Source of the DNA: Actinobacillus seminis | Lineage (GTDB): Bacteria; Pseudomonadota; Gammaproteobacteria; Enterobacterales; Pasteurellaceae | DNA length: 64,000 nt | NCBI RefSeq assembly: GCF_002263215.1 | Contig: NZ_NLFK01000005.1 | Span: forward strand, 1-64,000 | Direction of reading: 5' to 3' | Part shown: in pieces, positions 40,244 through 48,773 of the stretch | Position numbering within the stretch: the stretch's first letter is position 1 | Layout: every line of letters starts with the position of its first letter | Position numbers and translations under genes: made by a program | The notes under the pieces: model-generated | The model's input: only the letters and a program-made list of their open reading frames with translations | Databases searched by the model: none | Told to the model about the DNA's origin: nothing

Positions 40244-40445
40244 ACCCGCCCACCTTTTTCAAAAAATCCAACCTTACCGAACGTTGCACAAAATCTTCCA
40301 TCGTCGGATCGAACACCACGACCATTTGACCTTTGCTATTCCCCTTAACTTCTTCACCTGTAACCGGATGAATAAAGGCAATTCGTCCACCGATAATATC
40401 AATCACTTCGTTTGCCGTGTTGTGAACAACATTTATTTTTCTCAT
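40233..40445 (-). CDS. Small phage protein of unknown function
   Basis: 70 residues from MRKINVVHNTANEVIDIIGG. I do not recognise the family. It overlaps ninB by 11 bp and the dam remnant upstream, so it is read in the same operon. Confidence 0.5.
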   Translation of the reverse strand: MRKINVVHNTANEVIDIIGGRIAFIHPVTGEEVKGNSKGQMVVVFDPTMEDFVQRSVRLDFLKKVGGYGN

Positions 40446-40542
40446 CCGCACACCCATCAATATGAAAGTGAGAAAAACGATACTCCAACCAACGGAAAAA
40501 ATATTTCGGCGTTTGCCACGTGTCTTTGTCAAACTCGCTCAT
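40399..40542 (-). pseudogene. Phage Dam-type DNA methyltransferase, N-terminal remnant
   Basis: ATG at 40542 opens MSEFDKDTWQTPKYFFRWLE then YRFSHFHIDGCADEKNKC, the beginning of phage N6-adenine methyltransferases. It stops after 47 codons. The catalytic DPPY motif is absent. A deletion has joined it to the following small gene. Confidence 0.6.
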
Positions 40543-41183
40543 CAATGCCCCCTTAAAATCTGTTTACACATGGCTACACCACGTAAATTAATCGCTTGTT
40601 GAACATCTGATGGCGTAAAACCGGCTTTTTTCGGCAGCGTGATTTTAGGTTCCGGAATAGCTTCACCGCGCTCTAACCGTTGTACCATGGCAAATAATTT
40701 TTCCTTAATCGCCTTTTTCACCTCGAAAACCGTATGCATACGCATTTCCCGATAAAGTTCGGTTAATAACCAAAATTCTGCATGAGAATGAAATTTAAAC
40801 CGGTGCAATTCCCCCATGCCAAATGCTTGAAACTGCACCAAGCGCCGGTATAACGCCTCCTCATTCGGCAATCCCCAAACTTGAAATTGATCTGCTTTGC
40901 ACCATGCAATAAATTTCCCCACACTTGGGAAAAAGTCATCCGGTTTTGACCGCACTTTACGCATACCTACTTTCACTTGCTCAAGGGTGTTAATTCCGTT
41001 TTCGGCAAAAGCTAATACCCAAGTCCGCTTAGCAAGATTTAATTGCGCCTCATCCGAAAACTGCGCGCGCATTGCCGGACAAGTGGCAAGCAGTTGATCA
41101 AAAATTTTATCGACAAGCACTCTTAGCGCATCAGGTAATACCCCTTGAGATGTCGCGGCAGTTTGGTTAACAGGCAAATTCAT
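40542..41183 (-). CDS. Phage replication protein P
   Basis: A 213-residue P-like helicase loader that brings the host DnaB to the origin bound by O. Start MNLPVNQTAATSQG at 41183 follows GGAGGAG and overlaps the O stop (ATGA), so it is translationally coupled. The block FSDEAQLNLAKRTWVLAFAE is typical of the family. Confidence 0.8.
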   Translation of the reverse strand: MNLPVNQTAATSQGVLPDALRVLVDKIFDQLLATCPAMRAQFSDEAQLNLAKRTWVLAFAENGINTLEQVKVGMRKVRSKPDDFFPSVGKFIAWCKADQFQVWGLPNEEALYRRLVQFQAFGMGELHRFKFHSHAEFWLLTELYREMRMHTVFEVKKAIKEKLFAMVQRLERGEAIPEPKITLPKKAGFTPSDVQQAINLRGVAMCKQILRGH

Positions 41184-42028
41184 CAAAGCATCTCCTCCCA
41201 TGCCGCGGCATTGTTCCAATCGGAATTATTCATCTCCGCCCAAGATTTCTTTTTCGGTTTTCCACGCTCAATCACCAAGCGATCCCAATGTTTACGTAAG
41301 TTCTTCGGTGACAAAATATTTTTACACCAAAAATCGTCTTGATTGGCAAACCGGAATAATTCGCAAATTTCACGGTGCGAACGCTTATCACGCTCTCGGA
41401 TAAGGCGAACCTCATCCGCCCAAGTATCAAAATTTGGTGATTTAGCTTCAGGATTAATTTCCAAAATCAGGTTAAAAATCCAATATGCGGTTTTTAAGTC
41501 ATCATCAGAAAAATTTTTCCGTTTCGGCGACGTTGCAACTTGTTGCGACGTATTAATATGATCTGTTGTATATTTATAATTAGTATTATTATTTGTCGGA
41601 TCTATTTCCGAGTTATTTCGGATTTCAATCCGAGTTATCTCGGATTTATTTCCGAGTTCAACAGGAATATTCGGATCTATTTCCGAGTTATTCGGATTTA
41701 AATCCGAGTTAAACTCATTCCAAGTTTTCCCTTTTTCAGTTAAACGAATTAAATCTTTATCGCCACGCTTTCCTTGCTTGAGATAAATAATCAACCCTTT
41801 AGTTTCCAAATCACAAAAATGGCGGTAAACCGTATCTGCTTTCTTATAAAAAAGCGGCAATTCTTCTAAGACTTTATTTCGTGAAACCCAGTAATACACA
41901 ACACCATCAACAAGGATTTCTTTTGCCCATGAGCAGGCCTGATTTAGCAAATCAAACAACGCCCCTTGATTAGCGTTTAAACCCCACTCAAGACATTTTT
42001 GATTATTTATGTAACTACTGAATCTCAT
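41183..42028 (-). CDS. Phage replication protein O (origin-binding)
   Basis: A 281-residue protein with an N-terminal winged-helix replication domain (ALFDLLNQACSWAKEILVDG). A linker rich in Asn, Ser, Glu and Ile is encoded by origin iterons, and the C-terminal part probably contacts P. It overlaps rha by 4 bp. A fragment of a second, nearly identical O gene lies at 54709-54845. Confidence 0.85.
   Translation of the reverse strand: MRFSSYINNQKCLEWGLNANQGALFDLLNQACSWAKEILVDGVVYYWVSRNKVLEELPLFYKKADTVYRHFCDLETKGLIIYLKQGKRGDKDLIRLTEKGKTWNEFNSDLNPNNSEIDPNIPVELGNKSEITRIEIRNNSEIDPTNNNTNYKYTTDHINTSQQVATSPKRKNFSDDDLKTAYWIFNLILEINPEAKSPNFDTWADEVRLIRERDKRSHREICELFRFANQDDFWCKNILSPKNLRKHWDRLVIERGKPKKKSWAEMNNSDWNNAAAWEEML
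41598..41715. repeat. Replication origin iterons inside gene O
   Basis: Several CCGAGTTA / CGGATTT / ATTTCCGAG units recur as direct and inverted repeats, e.g. GGATCTATTTCCGAGTTAT at about 41598 and again near 41672. Their position within O matches the lambda ori layout; O protein is the expected binder. Confidence 0.75.
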
Positions 42029-42717
42029 AGCATTAACTCCGAAGCATAACGTGACGCAATAAACTCAACGCCTTTGCTTGTCACGCGTGTTTGTGTGAAA
42101 TTGTGACCGTGTTCTGCCGTACCCGTTTTAACAGTAAACAAACCACGTTCTTGCGATTTTTGATAAGGCAATAAATTACCCGATTGACGATACAAAAATT
42201 TATCCAACACTAAGCACTCAATCATTTTACGTTCCGGCATATTGAGAATTTTCGCGGTTTCCCGTAATGATTTTGTCGTGCCGACTTCCACATAGTGATC
42301 AACAAAATCGACCTTAGGTTTCATCTCTTGATTTTCCAATGCTAAAACCTGTTTTTGTTTCTCGCTTTCCACCAACGCCTCAAGGGCTTGAAGATAATTT
42401 TGCGGTAAAAGTGCGGTCGGTTTTTGTCGGTTTTCCAATTCTTGCCAACGGTCAATAATACGCTTGCGAAGTTTGACGTTGTATCCGGCAATCAGGGTTA
42501 AGGTTAAATCTTTTGGCAAATTGTAACAGCGAAGCATTCTACCGGTGCTGTCTTTGTACTGAGCCGAAAAATCGGCTGAGTGAATTTCCAACTCATTCAA
42601 CATCTTGTCAATGTCTGCCAAAACATGCGTATGGCGTTTTTCGCACAATTCCGCAATCTCCCGACTACTCATCGTAAGAGTTGCATTCTTATGTGAAATC
42701 GGTAATAATCTATCCAT
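42025..42717 (-). CDS. Rha-family phage regulatory protein with KilAC domain
   Basis: A 230-residue protein: N-terminal Rha domain (TMSSREIAELCEKRHTHVLA), then a C-terminal KilAC/ANT domain (SLRETAKILNMPERKMIECL). Such proteins act as antirepressors or early regulators. It lies between cII and O in the leftward early operon. Confidence 0.85.
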   Translation of the reverse strand: MDRLLPISHKNATLTMSSREIAELCEKRHTHVLADIDKMLNELEIHSADFSAQYKDSTGRMLRCYNLPKDLTLTLIAGYNVKLRKRIIDRWQELENRQKPTALLPQNYLQALEALVESEKQKQVLALENQEMKPKVDFVDHYVEVGTTKSLRETAKILNMPERKMIECLVLDKFLYRQSGNLLPYQKSQERGLFTVKTGTAEHGHNFTQTRVTSKGVEFIASRYASELML

Positions 42718-42770
42718 TTTTAACGGCTCCTTGTGAGTTTGTAATCAGCCACCGTGACTGCGGTGGCTTT

Positions 42771-43063
42771 TTATTGCTCTAAAATTCGGTTTTTCTCGGC
42801 ATTTAACCCTTTACTTGCCAAATCAAAAACCGTTTCCAAATGATCTATATCCACAAAAACCTGATCTTGTGGAACAACTTTCAACCCAATAGCAGTCGGC
42901 TGAATTTCGTGATCTTTTGATCTCCTTTCCATTTTGAAATCGCCGAACCACAAACGCCGACGATCTCGCCAATGTTGTCCAAATCATTCAGCTCAATCTG
43001 TTTCAAGATTTCACTCTCGATTTCAAGGGCGGTCATTTCTTTTGCTTTTTTATTGCGTGCCAT
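42771..43063 (-). pseudogene. CII-like lysogeny activator, frameshifted
   Basis: The frame from 43063 reads EIVGVCGSAISKWKGDQKIT then stops after FSRLLLG. The second frame continues GLKVVPQDQVFVDIDHLETV to 42771. One base is missing in TTGGGTTG near 42883. The HTH (IGEIVGVCGSAISKWK) identifies a CII-type activator. Confidence 0.7.
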
Positions 43064-43083
43064 TGCGTATCTCTTGAGGTAAG

Positions 43084-43290
43084 TTAATTATCAGCAGGAA
43101 AAACTTCATCGATTGAAACGCTCGCGCCATTTTCATTTAAGGTATCAACAATAAGCCGAGCCATTTTTACTGTTGGCGTTCTGCGTCCATTCTCATAATG
43201 AGCCAGCGCCCCCTGAGTTAAATTCAACCGTGCTGAAAATTCTTGCTGAGTTAGATTTATTGATTTTCTAAATTCAGAAATTCTGTTCAT
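43084..43290 (-). CDS. Cro-like phage repressor
   Basis: 68 residues from MNRISEFRKSI, with an HTH (LTQQEFSARLNLTQGALAHY). It diverges from the CI repressor across the shared operators at 43303-43370. In the family it turns off cI and commits to lytic growth. Confidence 0.8.
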   Translation of the reverse strand: MNRISEFRKSINLTQQEFSARLNLTQGALAHYENGRRTPTVKMARLIVDTLNENGASVSIDEVFPADN

Positions 43291-43302
43291 TTTCCAACTC
43301 CA

Positions 43303-43370
43303 TACAAATACACTAAATAATACAATATGTACATCATTAAGTAAATATTTCATACATTAAGTATTTTGAT
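43303..43370. promoter_or_regulatory. Operator region between cro and cI
   Basis: Related half-sites recur: TACACTAAATAAT, ACATCATTAAGTA and TACATTAAGTATT, spaced about 20 bp. This is the expected OR-type array for CI and Cro. Confidence 0.6.
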
Positions 43371-43417
43371 TTTTTAATACAATCCGTAATAATTTATAAA
43401 AAATAAGGTAGGTAAGC

Positions 43418-44080
43418 ATGAAAAAGCAGTGGAATGAATATGTTCGTGAATTAATGGATAGAAACGGGATTAATCAAAATGATATTGCTGACGCGATAGG
43501 TAAAACACAAGGGGCGGTTGGTCACTGGTTAACGGGTAAAAGGAAGCCTAATTTTGATGATGTTACAAAGATCCTTGATATTGTCGGCGCGAAAAAAGTG
43601 CTCTTAAATCAAGACGGAACAGTAGAAGATTTTGATAACAACGCAAAATTCACTCGTATTATCAAATCCTACCGTTATCCACTGCTTAGCACAATACAAG
43701 CGGGACGTTTTACCGAAGTGGAACACTTCAACCACGTGGATGAACTCAATCAATACGAAATGATTGAATCACAAATCAAAGCCGGTCACAATGCCTTTTA
43801 TCTCAAAATAACCGAGGATAGTATGCTGCCACGCTTTAAAGATGGCGACATGGTGCTAATCGATCCCGACATCGCACCGACACCTGGCAAATTTATCGCC
43901 GCCATCAACCCCGACGGCGAAGCCACATTCAAGCAATATAAGCAATTAGGCACAATCGACGATCACGGCAGACCACACTTTAAACTCGTTCCATTAAATG
44001 ACAACTACCCAACATTGAGTAGCGAAGATCACCATATTCAACTTATCGGCGTAGCGGTTGAGCATAGACAAGTGTTGTAA
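43418..44080 (+). CDS. Phage CI repressor (LexA/S24-type)
   Basis: A 220-residue protein. The N-terminal HTH (INQNDIADAIGKTQGAVGHW) binds operators; the C-terminal S24 peptidase domain has the Ala-Gly cleavage site (STIQAGRF), catalytic Ser in TEDSMLPRF and Lys in ATFKQYKQ. RecA-stimulated self-cleavage would induce the prophage. The gene is intact. Confidence 0.9.
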   Translation: MKKQWNEYVRELMDRNGINQNDIADAIGKTQGAVGHWLTGKRKPNFDDVTKILDIVGAKKVLLNQDGTVEDFDNNAKFTRIIKSYRYPLLSTIQAGRFTEVEHFNHVDELNQYEMIESQIKAGHNAFYLKITEDSMLPRFKDGDMVLIDPDIAPTPGKFIAAINPDGEATFKQYKQLGTIDDHGRPHFKLVPLNDNYPTLSSEDHHIQLIGVAVEHRQVL

Positions 44081-44192
44081 CCGTATTTATCGGAGAAAGA
44101 GATAAAGCTACGGTTATAGTTGAGCGTAGGCAGGTACTGTAGAAAGTTTTTGACAAAAAAATTCCTATACCAGCATAAACGCTGTACAATGG

Positions 44193-45032
44193 ATGACAAA
44201 ATTTAACTATATGAATACTCAATTAGCCCTTGTTTTTGATGAACAACATACAGAATTAACCTTTGATGACTTTGCCAATCAAAATGGCATCGTGTATTGG
44301 TTTGCGTCTGATTTGGCAATCATGCTAGGTTATAACGATATGCAAGCTATTTCAAAAGCCATCAATAAAGCTTATGCAGTATGTAATAATTTAAATATTC
44401 CAATTATTGATAATTTCATTCAGGCATCATCAAAAAATACCCCAAACGACCTGAAAATGACTCGTTTTGCTTGTTATCTCACCGTAATGAATGGGAATAT
44501 TTCTAATCCTAAAGTCGCTGCTGCTCAAGCGTATTTCGCTAATTTAGCAGCTGAAATCCATGCGGCATATCAAAGTGCTGATGAAGTTGATCGCGTTTAT
44601 TTACGTGGCGATATTTCAGATAGGGAAAAAAGTTTAAGCCATATAGCTTATAAGCACGGTGTAGATAATTACGCATTTTTTCAAAATGCCGGATATCGCG
44701 GTATGTATAATATGAATATCAAAGCCTTAAAAAATAAAAAAGGACTTTTTGATGATAAAGCATCGTTGCTAGATTATATGAACAATGAAGAATTGGCGGC
44801 TAATATCTTCCGTGTAACCCAAACAGAAGCCAAAATTAGAAACCAAAATATCAAAGGTCAAGTAGCATTGGAAAATGCCGCTGAAACAGTAGGACGCGCA
44901 GTGCGAAATGTAATGATACAAAATACCGGTACAGCCCCGGAAGATTTAAAACTCTCCCAAGAGAAAATCAATAAAATTCAAAGTAATATAAAGAAAACGC
45001 ATAAAGCACTAACCAAACACGACAAAAAATAA
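44193..45032 (+). CDS. DinD-like / BRO-N domain protein
   Basis: A 279-residue protein (or 273 from the second Met at 44211). A BRO-N-like N-terminal part (VYWFASDLAIMLGYNDMQAI) is followed by the DinD-type C-terminal region (DISDREKSLSHIAYKHGVDN). E. coli DinD binds RecA filaments after DNA damage. I see no convincing LexA box. It follows cI on the same strand. Confidence 0.75.
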   Translation: MTKFNYMNTQLALVFDEQHTELTFDDFANQNGIVYWFASDLAIMLGYNDMQAISKAINKAYAVCNNLNIPIIDNFIQASSKNTPNDLKMTRFACYLTVMNGNISNPKVAAAQAYFANLAAEIHAAYQSADEVDRVYLRGDISDREKSLSHIAYKHGVDNYAFFQNAGYRGMYNMNIKALKNKKGLFDDKASLLDYMNNEELAANIFRVTQTEAKIRNQNIKGQVALENAAETVGRAVRNVMIQNTGTAPEDLKLSQEKINKIQSNIKKTHKALTKHDKK

Positions 45033-45139
45033 CCAATTGCCTATTGTTGCCTAAACGAATGAAAAACAAGGTTTACCTCCAGAGTAATATTCTAAGCCAA
45101 AACAAAATACAACTTGATTTTTTAAAATAAATCCTTATA

Positions 45140-45237
45140 TTAGTTCGCAGAAGCAGAGGGTTGCAAAATTCTTTGCTGCTGATTCCGAGACCCAATCTTT
45201 ATGGTTGGGTTTCCGTGTTTTTAGACTATGGAAAATA
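45140..45237 (+). ncRNA. Structured leader RNA upstream of DUF3800 gene 1
   Basis: TTGATT and TATATT, 16 bp apart (about 45114-45141), could be a promoter. The transcript would carry a first stem-loop (GCAGAAGCAGAGGG with TTTGCTGCTG) and a second, ACCCAATctttatggTTGGGT, just before the ATG. Families of structured RNAs named DUF3800 motifs are known upstream of such genes. Which class this belongs to needs a covariance model. Confidence 0.5.
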
Positions 45238-45238
45238 T

Positions 45239-46067
45239 ATGTCTCGTTCTCGTACTTATATTGTTTATCTTGATGAATTCGGTCATGTTGGACCTTATGT
45301 TAACGTAGATCACCCAACGCACAAAACCCACCCTGTTTTTGGGTTAGGTGGATTTGTCCTACCTATTGAAGAAGTACGCCCATTCTCTTCTTTCTTTTTC
45401 AATTTAAAACAACACTTATTTGAAAATTATGACATTCCTCAAGCGAGAAAAAAAGCCAAAGAACAAGGCGAGACATTTAAGCTTTCAACGTGGGAAAAGA
45501 AAGGCTCTAAGCAATATTCAGTAGCAAACTTACAAAACTACACAAAACATATTACTCGACAAATCGTATTATAAATCAAATAACCGATCGCGGTGGTTTC
45601 TTATTTTATGTCGGTGAAGCCAAGCAAAAAGAGGTAAATAAACACGATGCTCAACGAGTTTATTTATCTAGTTTAAAAGAGATTATCAAACGCCTAGATG
45701 ATGAATTTAAAAACCAAGATGCTCATTTCTGATTTTTATGGATGATAGTGAATCAAGTGCAAGTATTGTAAAAAATGCTATTTATGAAATGCATCAAAAT
45801 GGGAAATTCCAATTAATAGAAGCACCTGTGCAGGTTGATAGTAAATTATACCAGACAATTCAGTGCGCTGATTGGCTATGTGCAATTTACGGTAAGCTAG
45901 CTTTTTATGAAGTAGAAGCTGATTCAAAACCAGAATATGAAATTTTCAAACGATATTTTGGTGATAAGATAGCTAAAGCTCAAAAACGTAGTAATGTAAG
46001 AAATAATTTACCTAAAAAAGCATCTGAAAAATCGTTAGAAAAGCTTTGTAAAAAATTTAATAAATAA
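45239..46067 (+). pseudogene. DUF3800 protein 1, two frameshifts
   Basis: DUF3800 proteins have an RNase H-like fold (YIVYLDEFGHVG with the first acidic residues; IQCADWLCAIYG as the C-terminal one). The start MSRSRTYIVYLDEF at 45239 is in one frame to about 45560, continues as IINQITDRGGFLFYVGE in a second, and as FMDDSESSASIVKNAIYEMH from about 45735 in a third. Each break is one base. Their cellular role is not established; they are common in defence islands and prophages. Confidence 0.75.
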
Positions 46068-46070
46068 CAA

Positions 46071-46092
46071 AACCGCCCTCGTGGCGGTTTTT
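46071..46092 (+). terminator. Terminator after DUF3800 gene 1
   Basis: AACCGCC (46071-46077) pairs with GGCGGTT (46083-46089), followed by T residues. Confidence 0.8.
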
Positions 46093-46122
46093 CTTTATTC
46101 CACCTCCAAAAATAACCGCACT

Positions 46123-46416
46123 TTAAACATATCCATGAGTAGATACATGAAAAGGTGAAATGCGATAGCTACGCTTTTGTTTTAATTCCCATAAATCATA
46201 TTTAGTTTGTAAATTAAGCCACAACCTCGCAGTGCCAATCCCCGCTTCTTCCAGACTTAATGCTAAATTTGCCGTCATAGGCGTTTTGCCATGTAATACT
46301 CTCGATAACGTTTCTCGAGAAAAACCGAGATGATCTGCCAACGCTTTAATTTTAATATTATTCGACTCAATAAATCCGTCCAGCAAAACTTGTCCCGGAT
46401 GTGCCGGTTTACGCAT
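46123..46416 (-). CDS. higA: HigA-family antitoxin
   Basis: A 97-residue XRE-type antitoxin with the HigA opening MRKPAHPGQVLLDGFI and an HTH (LADHLGFSRETLSRVLHGKT). The start follows AAGGAGG. The toxin gene upstream is broken, so it may act only as a repressor now. Confidence 0.88.
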   Translation of the reverse strand: MRKPAHPGQVLLDGFIESNNIKIKALADHLGFSRETLSRVLHGKTPMTANLALSLEEAGIGTARLWLNLQTKYDLWELKQKRSYRISPFHVSTHGYV

Positions 46417-46426
46417 TAAAGCCTCC

Positions 46427-46702
46427 TTAATGATAATCTTCATAATTTAAGATATACGCATCTCCATTAATAAATTCAAAGGTAATGCGCCAGTTTCCGT
46501 TAACCGTCATGGAATAAACGCCTTTTCTATCTCCTTTCAATTCATGACATTGATAAAATGGCATAAATTCATCAACACGTTCTGCCGAGTCAATCAAGTC
46601 AAGAATACCGTCAATTTTTCGTTGATGATTAAGCTAAATACCTTTTGTTATTCCTTTTTCAAAATATTGCTTTAAGCCTTTATGTTTGAAACTCTTAATC
46701 AT
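46427..46702 (-). pseudogene. higB: HigB-family toxin with an in-frame stop
   Basis: The 92-codon frame from ATG 46702 (MIKSFKHKGLKQYFEKGITK) has TAG at 46634-46636 where relatives read GIQLNHQRK. It then continues SAERVDEFMPFYQCHELKGD to a normal end (ILNYEDYH). The change is a single C-to-T substitution in a Gln codon. HigB is a ribosome-dependent mRNase. Confidence 0.8.
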
Positions 46703-46742
46703 AATGATACCTATCAAATTAAAGTGATATATTTATATCACA

Positions 46743-46984
46743 AAGCATAAAAAAAATACAACAAATTTTAGCCGCACTTTTCTATCAATCCATTTTTACT
46801 GCTCAAAAAACAAGCAATCAAACAAAATTCTTAAAAATATTTTTCATTGAAAATCATTAATTTGATTACTTATTGTATTATTTTACATATTAATTAATAC
46901 ACTTGGTATTTACAGTTAAAATACATTTTGTAATAATGCCTCTATCAAAACAAGATCCCCAAGGGCTTGAATAAAGGTTCCAAC
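46743..46984. other. Noncoding A+T-rich stretch
   Basis: It contains promoter-like TTTACA and TTAATT-type sequences around 46880-46910 but no gene that I can support. It leads into the boxA-containing leader. Confidence 0.4.
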
Positions 46985-47236
46985 CCGCCCGAAAAGGATT
47001 GCTCTTTAACAATTTGAGAAAACACATTATCGCCTGATGGTGAAAGCGAGTTCGAGTAGAAATACGAGAGGAAGCCCATAAAACCCCCACTTGCTCATAG
47101 CGGTATGCCCTTTACTTAGGGAAAACAGACTTACCCCGATGATGTGTTTAGGTGAAAACTGGGCGCGCATAATAAGGCGCAAGGGAGTAACCGAAGACGC
47201 AGCTAAACGCGTGACACTTGGAGAGACAAGAATTTC
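46985..47236 (+). ncRNA. Possible antitermination leader RNA with boxA
   Basis: TGCTCTTTAACAAT at 47000-47013 is identical to the core boxA of rRNA operons. About 220 bp of G+C-richer, hairpin-prone sequence follows (for example GGGCGCGC with GGCGC near 47160-47190), with no gene. It heads the rightward arm of the prophage. This would fit a nut- or put-like antitermination signal; the exact RNA ends are unknown. Confidence 0.45.
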
Positions 47237-47309
47237 AATAAACCGCACTTAGCGATTTATCCTTATGCTTTTGCGTTTGAAAACACAATAATGTTAAGTG
47301 CGGTTTATT
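47237..47309. terminator. Inverted uptake-sequence pair
   Basis: AATAAACCGCACTTA (47237-47251) and TAAGTGCGGTTTATT (47295-47309) are a perfect 15-bp inverted pair around two uptake sequences, with a 43-nt loop. It may end the leader transcript. Confidence 0.6.
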
Positions 47310-47369
47310 AAGAGAGAAAAAGAACGCAAGTTTCTTGTATTAACCGAATAAATCAAGACGTATTTTACT

Positions 47370-47397
47370 AAGCCTATGATTTTTCATGGGCTTTTTT
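47370..47397 (+). terminator. Terminator preceding shared promoter 1
   Basis: AAGCCTATGA pairs with TCATGGGCTT (one G-T type mismatch) and runs into TTTTT; the promoter follows within 3 bp. Confidence 0.75.
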
Positions 47398-47399
47398 AT

Positions 47400-47429
47400 T
47401 TGACAAACCTCCCCACTTCGGATTAAGAT
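47400..47429 (+). promoter_or_regulatory. Shared promoter 1 (TTGACA-N18-TAAGAT)
   Basis: TTGACA at 47400-47405 and TAAGAT at 47424-47429. The spacer ends in TTCGGAT, as in the promoters at 51384 and 52364. It serves the antitoxin/doc module. Confidence 0.7.
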
Positions 47430-47442
47430 GAACGCACTTTAT

Positions 47443-47466
47443 AGCTGTTTTTTAACAGCTTTTTTT
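47443..47466 (+). terminator. Attenuator-like hairpin just after promoter 1
   Basis: AGCTGTT (47443-47449) pairs with AACAGCT (47454-47460), followed by TTTTTT. It lies between the promoter and the ribosome-binding site, so most transcripts may stop here. Confidence 0.65.
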
Positions 47467-47481
47467 ATAGGAGAAACCACA

Positions 47482-47613
47482 GTGACAGCACCGAATACAA
47501 AACCCGTTAAAATGGAATTAAAAGGCGAAGCAGGAAAACGGGTTGCACTTTCTGCGGCGAAAAGAATTATCAAAACGCACAATAAAGAAATCAAAGCACT
47601 CGCCTACAAATGA
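47482..47613 (+). CDS. Small antitoxin-like protein paired with Doc
   Basis: A 43-residue protein from a GTG preceded by AGGAGAA: MTAPNTKPVKMELKGEAGKR then VALSAAKRIIKTHNKEIKAL. It is basic and helical. Its stop overlaps the doc start (ATGA), the usual antitoxin-toxin order. Antitoxin role inferred from the pairing. Confidence 0.65.
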   Translation: MTAPNTKPVKMELKGEAGKRVALSAAKRIIKTHNKEIKALAYK

Positions 47614-47764
47614 TTACAATTGAACTCGTTATCGCCATTCACGAAACCATTTTAGATACCGAACGGGGCTAAAAGGTCAACCCGATTTAGACAAACTAGA
47701 TGGCGCATTGGCACGCATTGATAAATACCGAAAGGAAATAAGCTCCGCTGTCTATGAGCAGTAG
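47610..47764 (+). pseudogene. Doc (death-on-curing) toxin, frameshifted and truncated
   Basis: The frame opens MITIELVIAIHETILDTE and after a one-base shift near 47665 continues KGQPDLDKLDGALARIDKYR, the N-terminal third of Doc kinases. The catalytic HxFx(D/N)(A/G)N(K/G)R loop is missing, so no toxin can be made. Confidence 0.7.
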
Positions 47765-47827
47765 TTGAAGCCCGATTAACCCTACTAAGGTCAATCGAAA
47801 GATAAACTAACTCATAGGGGCATAAAA

Positions 47828-48478
47828 ATGTTAAACTTACAAATCTTAACTCGTGCAATTCGCACTTTCGAAAATCTTTACTCATTAAACGATCTTCATG
47901 TAGCAAGCGGAAACTTAGATAAACACCGCCCTACTTGGTTTGTTAAAAATCAACAAACACAAGATCTAATCACCGAGATTGAAAAGCAAACAAATTCAAC
48001 CGCACTTAAAACCATTCGCGGAACACAAGGCGGCACATACGCCTGTAAAGAAATCGTCATCGCCTACGCTGCGTGGATTTCGCCACAGTTTCATCTTGTA
48101 GTTTTGCGTGCGTTTCTAAACCAAGTTGAACAACCAAAACAACTTGCCCTACCGGAGCCGGAAAAGAAATACCCTTTTAATCACACCGAGCAAGAACTAC
48201 AACAATTAGCTTGGGAATGGTTTGCGCTTTTCAAATGCGTGGAGTTTACCCACAACCTCATTCCGGCACTGGACAGCATTCAATCAAATTTTGCAGCACG
48301 GGCGCACGGTATCGTCAGTGAATATGGTTCAATGCTGCGCAGACATCAACCGCTCATCCAAAAGCTCACCGCCGACTTTCACGTTGAGACTTGGGGTGAT
48401 GAAAAGTGGAACCGAGTTCTCCCAACAATTCGGGATAATGACATTCTAAGACCAAAACGCCGATTAGGCGACTTCTAA
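47828..48478 (+). CDS. KilA-N domain phage protein
   Basis: A 216-residue protein. The N-terminal KilA-N DNA-binding domain has RPTWFVKNQQTQDLITEIEK and the diagnostic GGTYACKEIVIAYAAWISPQ. The C-terminal part has no recognised domain. Start at 47828. First large gene of the rightward early operon. Confidence 0.85.
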   Translation: MLNLQILTRAIRTFENLYSLNDLHVASGNLDKHRPTWFVKNQQTQDLITEIEKQTNSTALKTIRGTQGGTYACKEIVIAYAAWISPQFHLVVLRAFLNQVEQPKQLALPEPEKKYPFNHTEQELQQLAWEWFALFKCVEFTHNLIPALDSIQSNFAARAHGIVSEYGSMLRRHQPLIQKLTADFHVETWGDEKWNRVLPTIRDNDILRPKRRLGDF

Positions 48479-48572
48479 AATTTAACCGAAACCGACCGCA
48501 CTTTTCCAAAGAAAATCGTGTGGCGGTTTTCTTCACGCAAAATTCAGCAAATTGGTTAAAAAGGAAACTAAA

Positions 48573-48773
48573 ATGAACGCATTAAAATTCATCATAAACC
48601 ACCGTTACGTAATCGGAATAGCGCTTATCGTCTCCATTGTCAGCATCTCCGGCAAGCTTGACTTTAACGACCGAATCACTATCGAAAAAGCCCGCTGCGA
48701 ACAGCTGGGCGGACACTGGAGTGCAAATAAAAGCTTTATTGCCACCGATTTTGAATGTGTATTTAAGGATTAA
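48573..48773 (+). CDS. Small single-pass membrane protein
   Basis: 66 residues, with ATG after AAGGAAA. It has one hydrophobic helix (VIGIALIVSIVSISG) and two cysteines after it (CEQLGGHW, FECVF). Not recognised. Its stop overlaps the next start. Confidence 0.6.
   Translation: MNALKFIINHRYVIGIALIVSIVSISGKLDFNDRITIEKARCEQLGGHWSANKSFIATDFECVFKD

Noticed and set aside
44100-44200. LexA box upstream of the DinD-like gene
   Set aside because: CTGT and ACAG-like halves occur but not with the CTGT-N8-ACAG spacing, so SOS control cannot be claimed.
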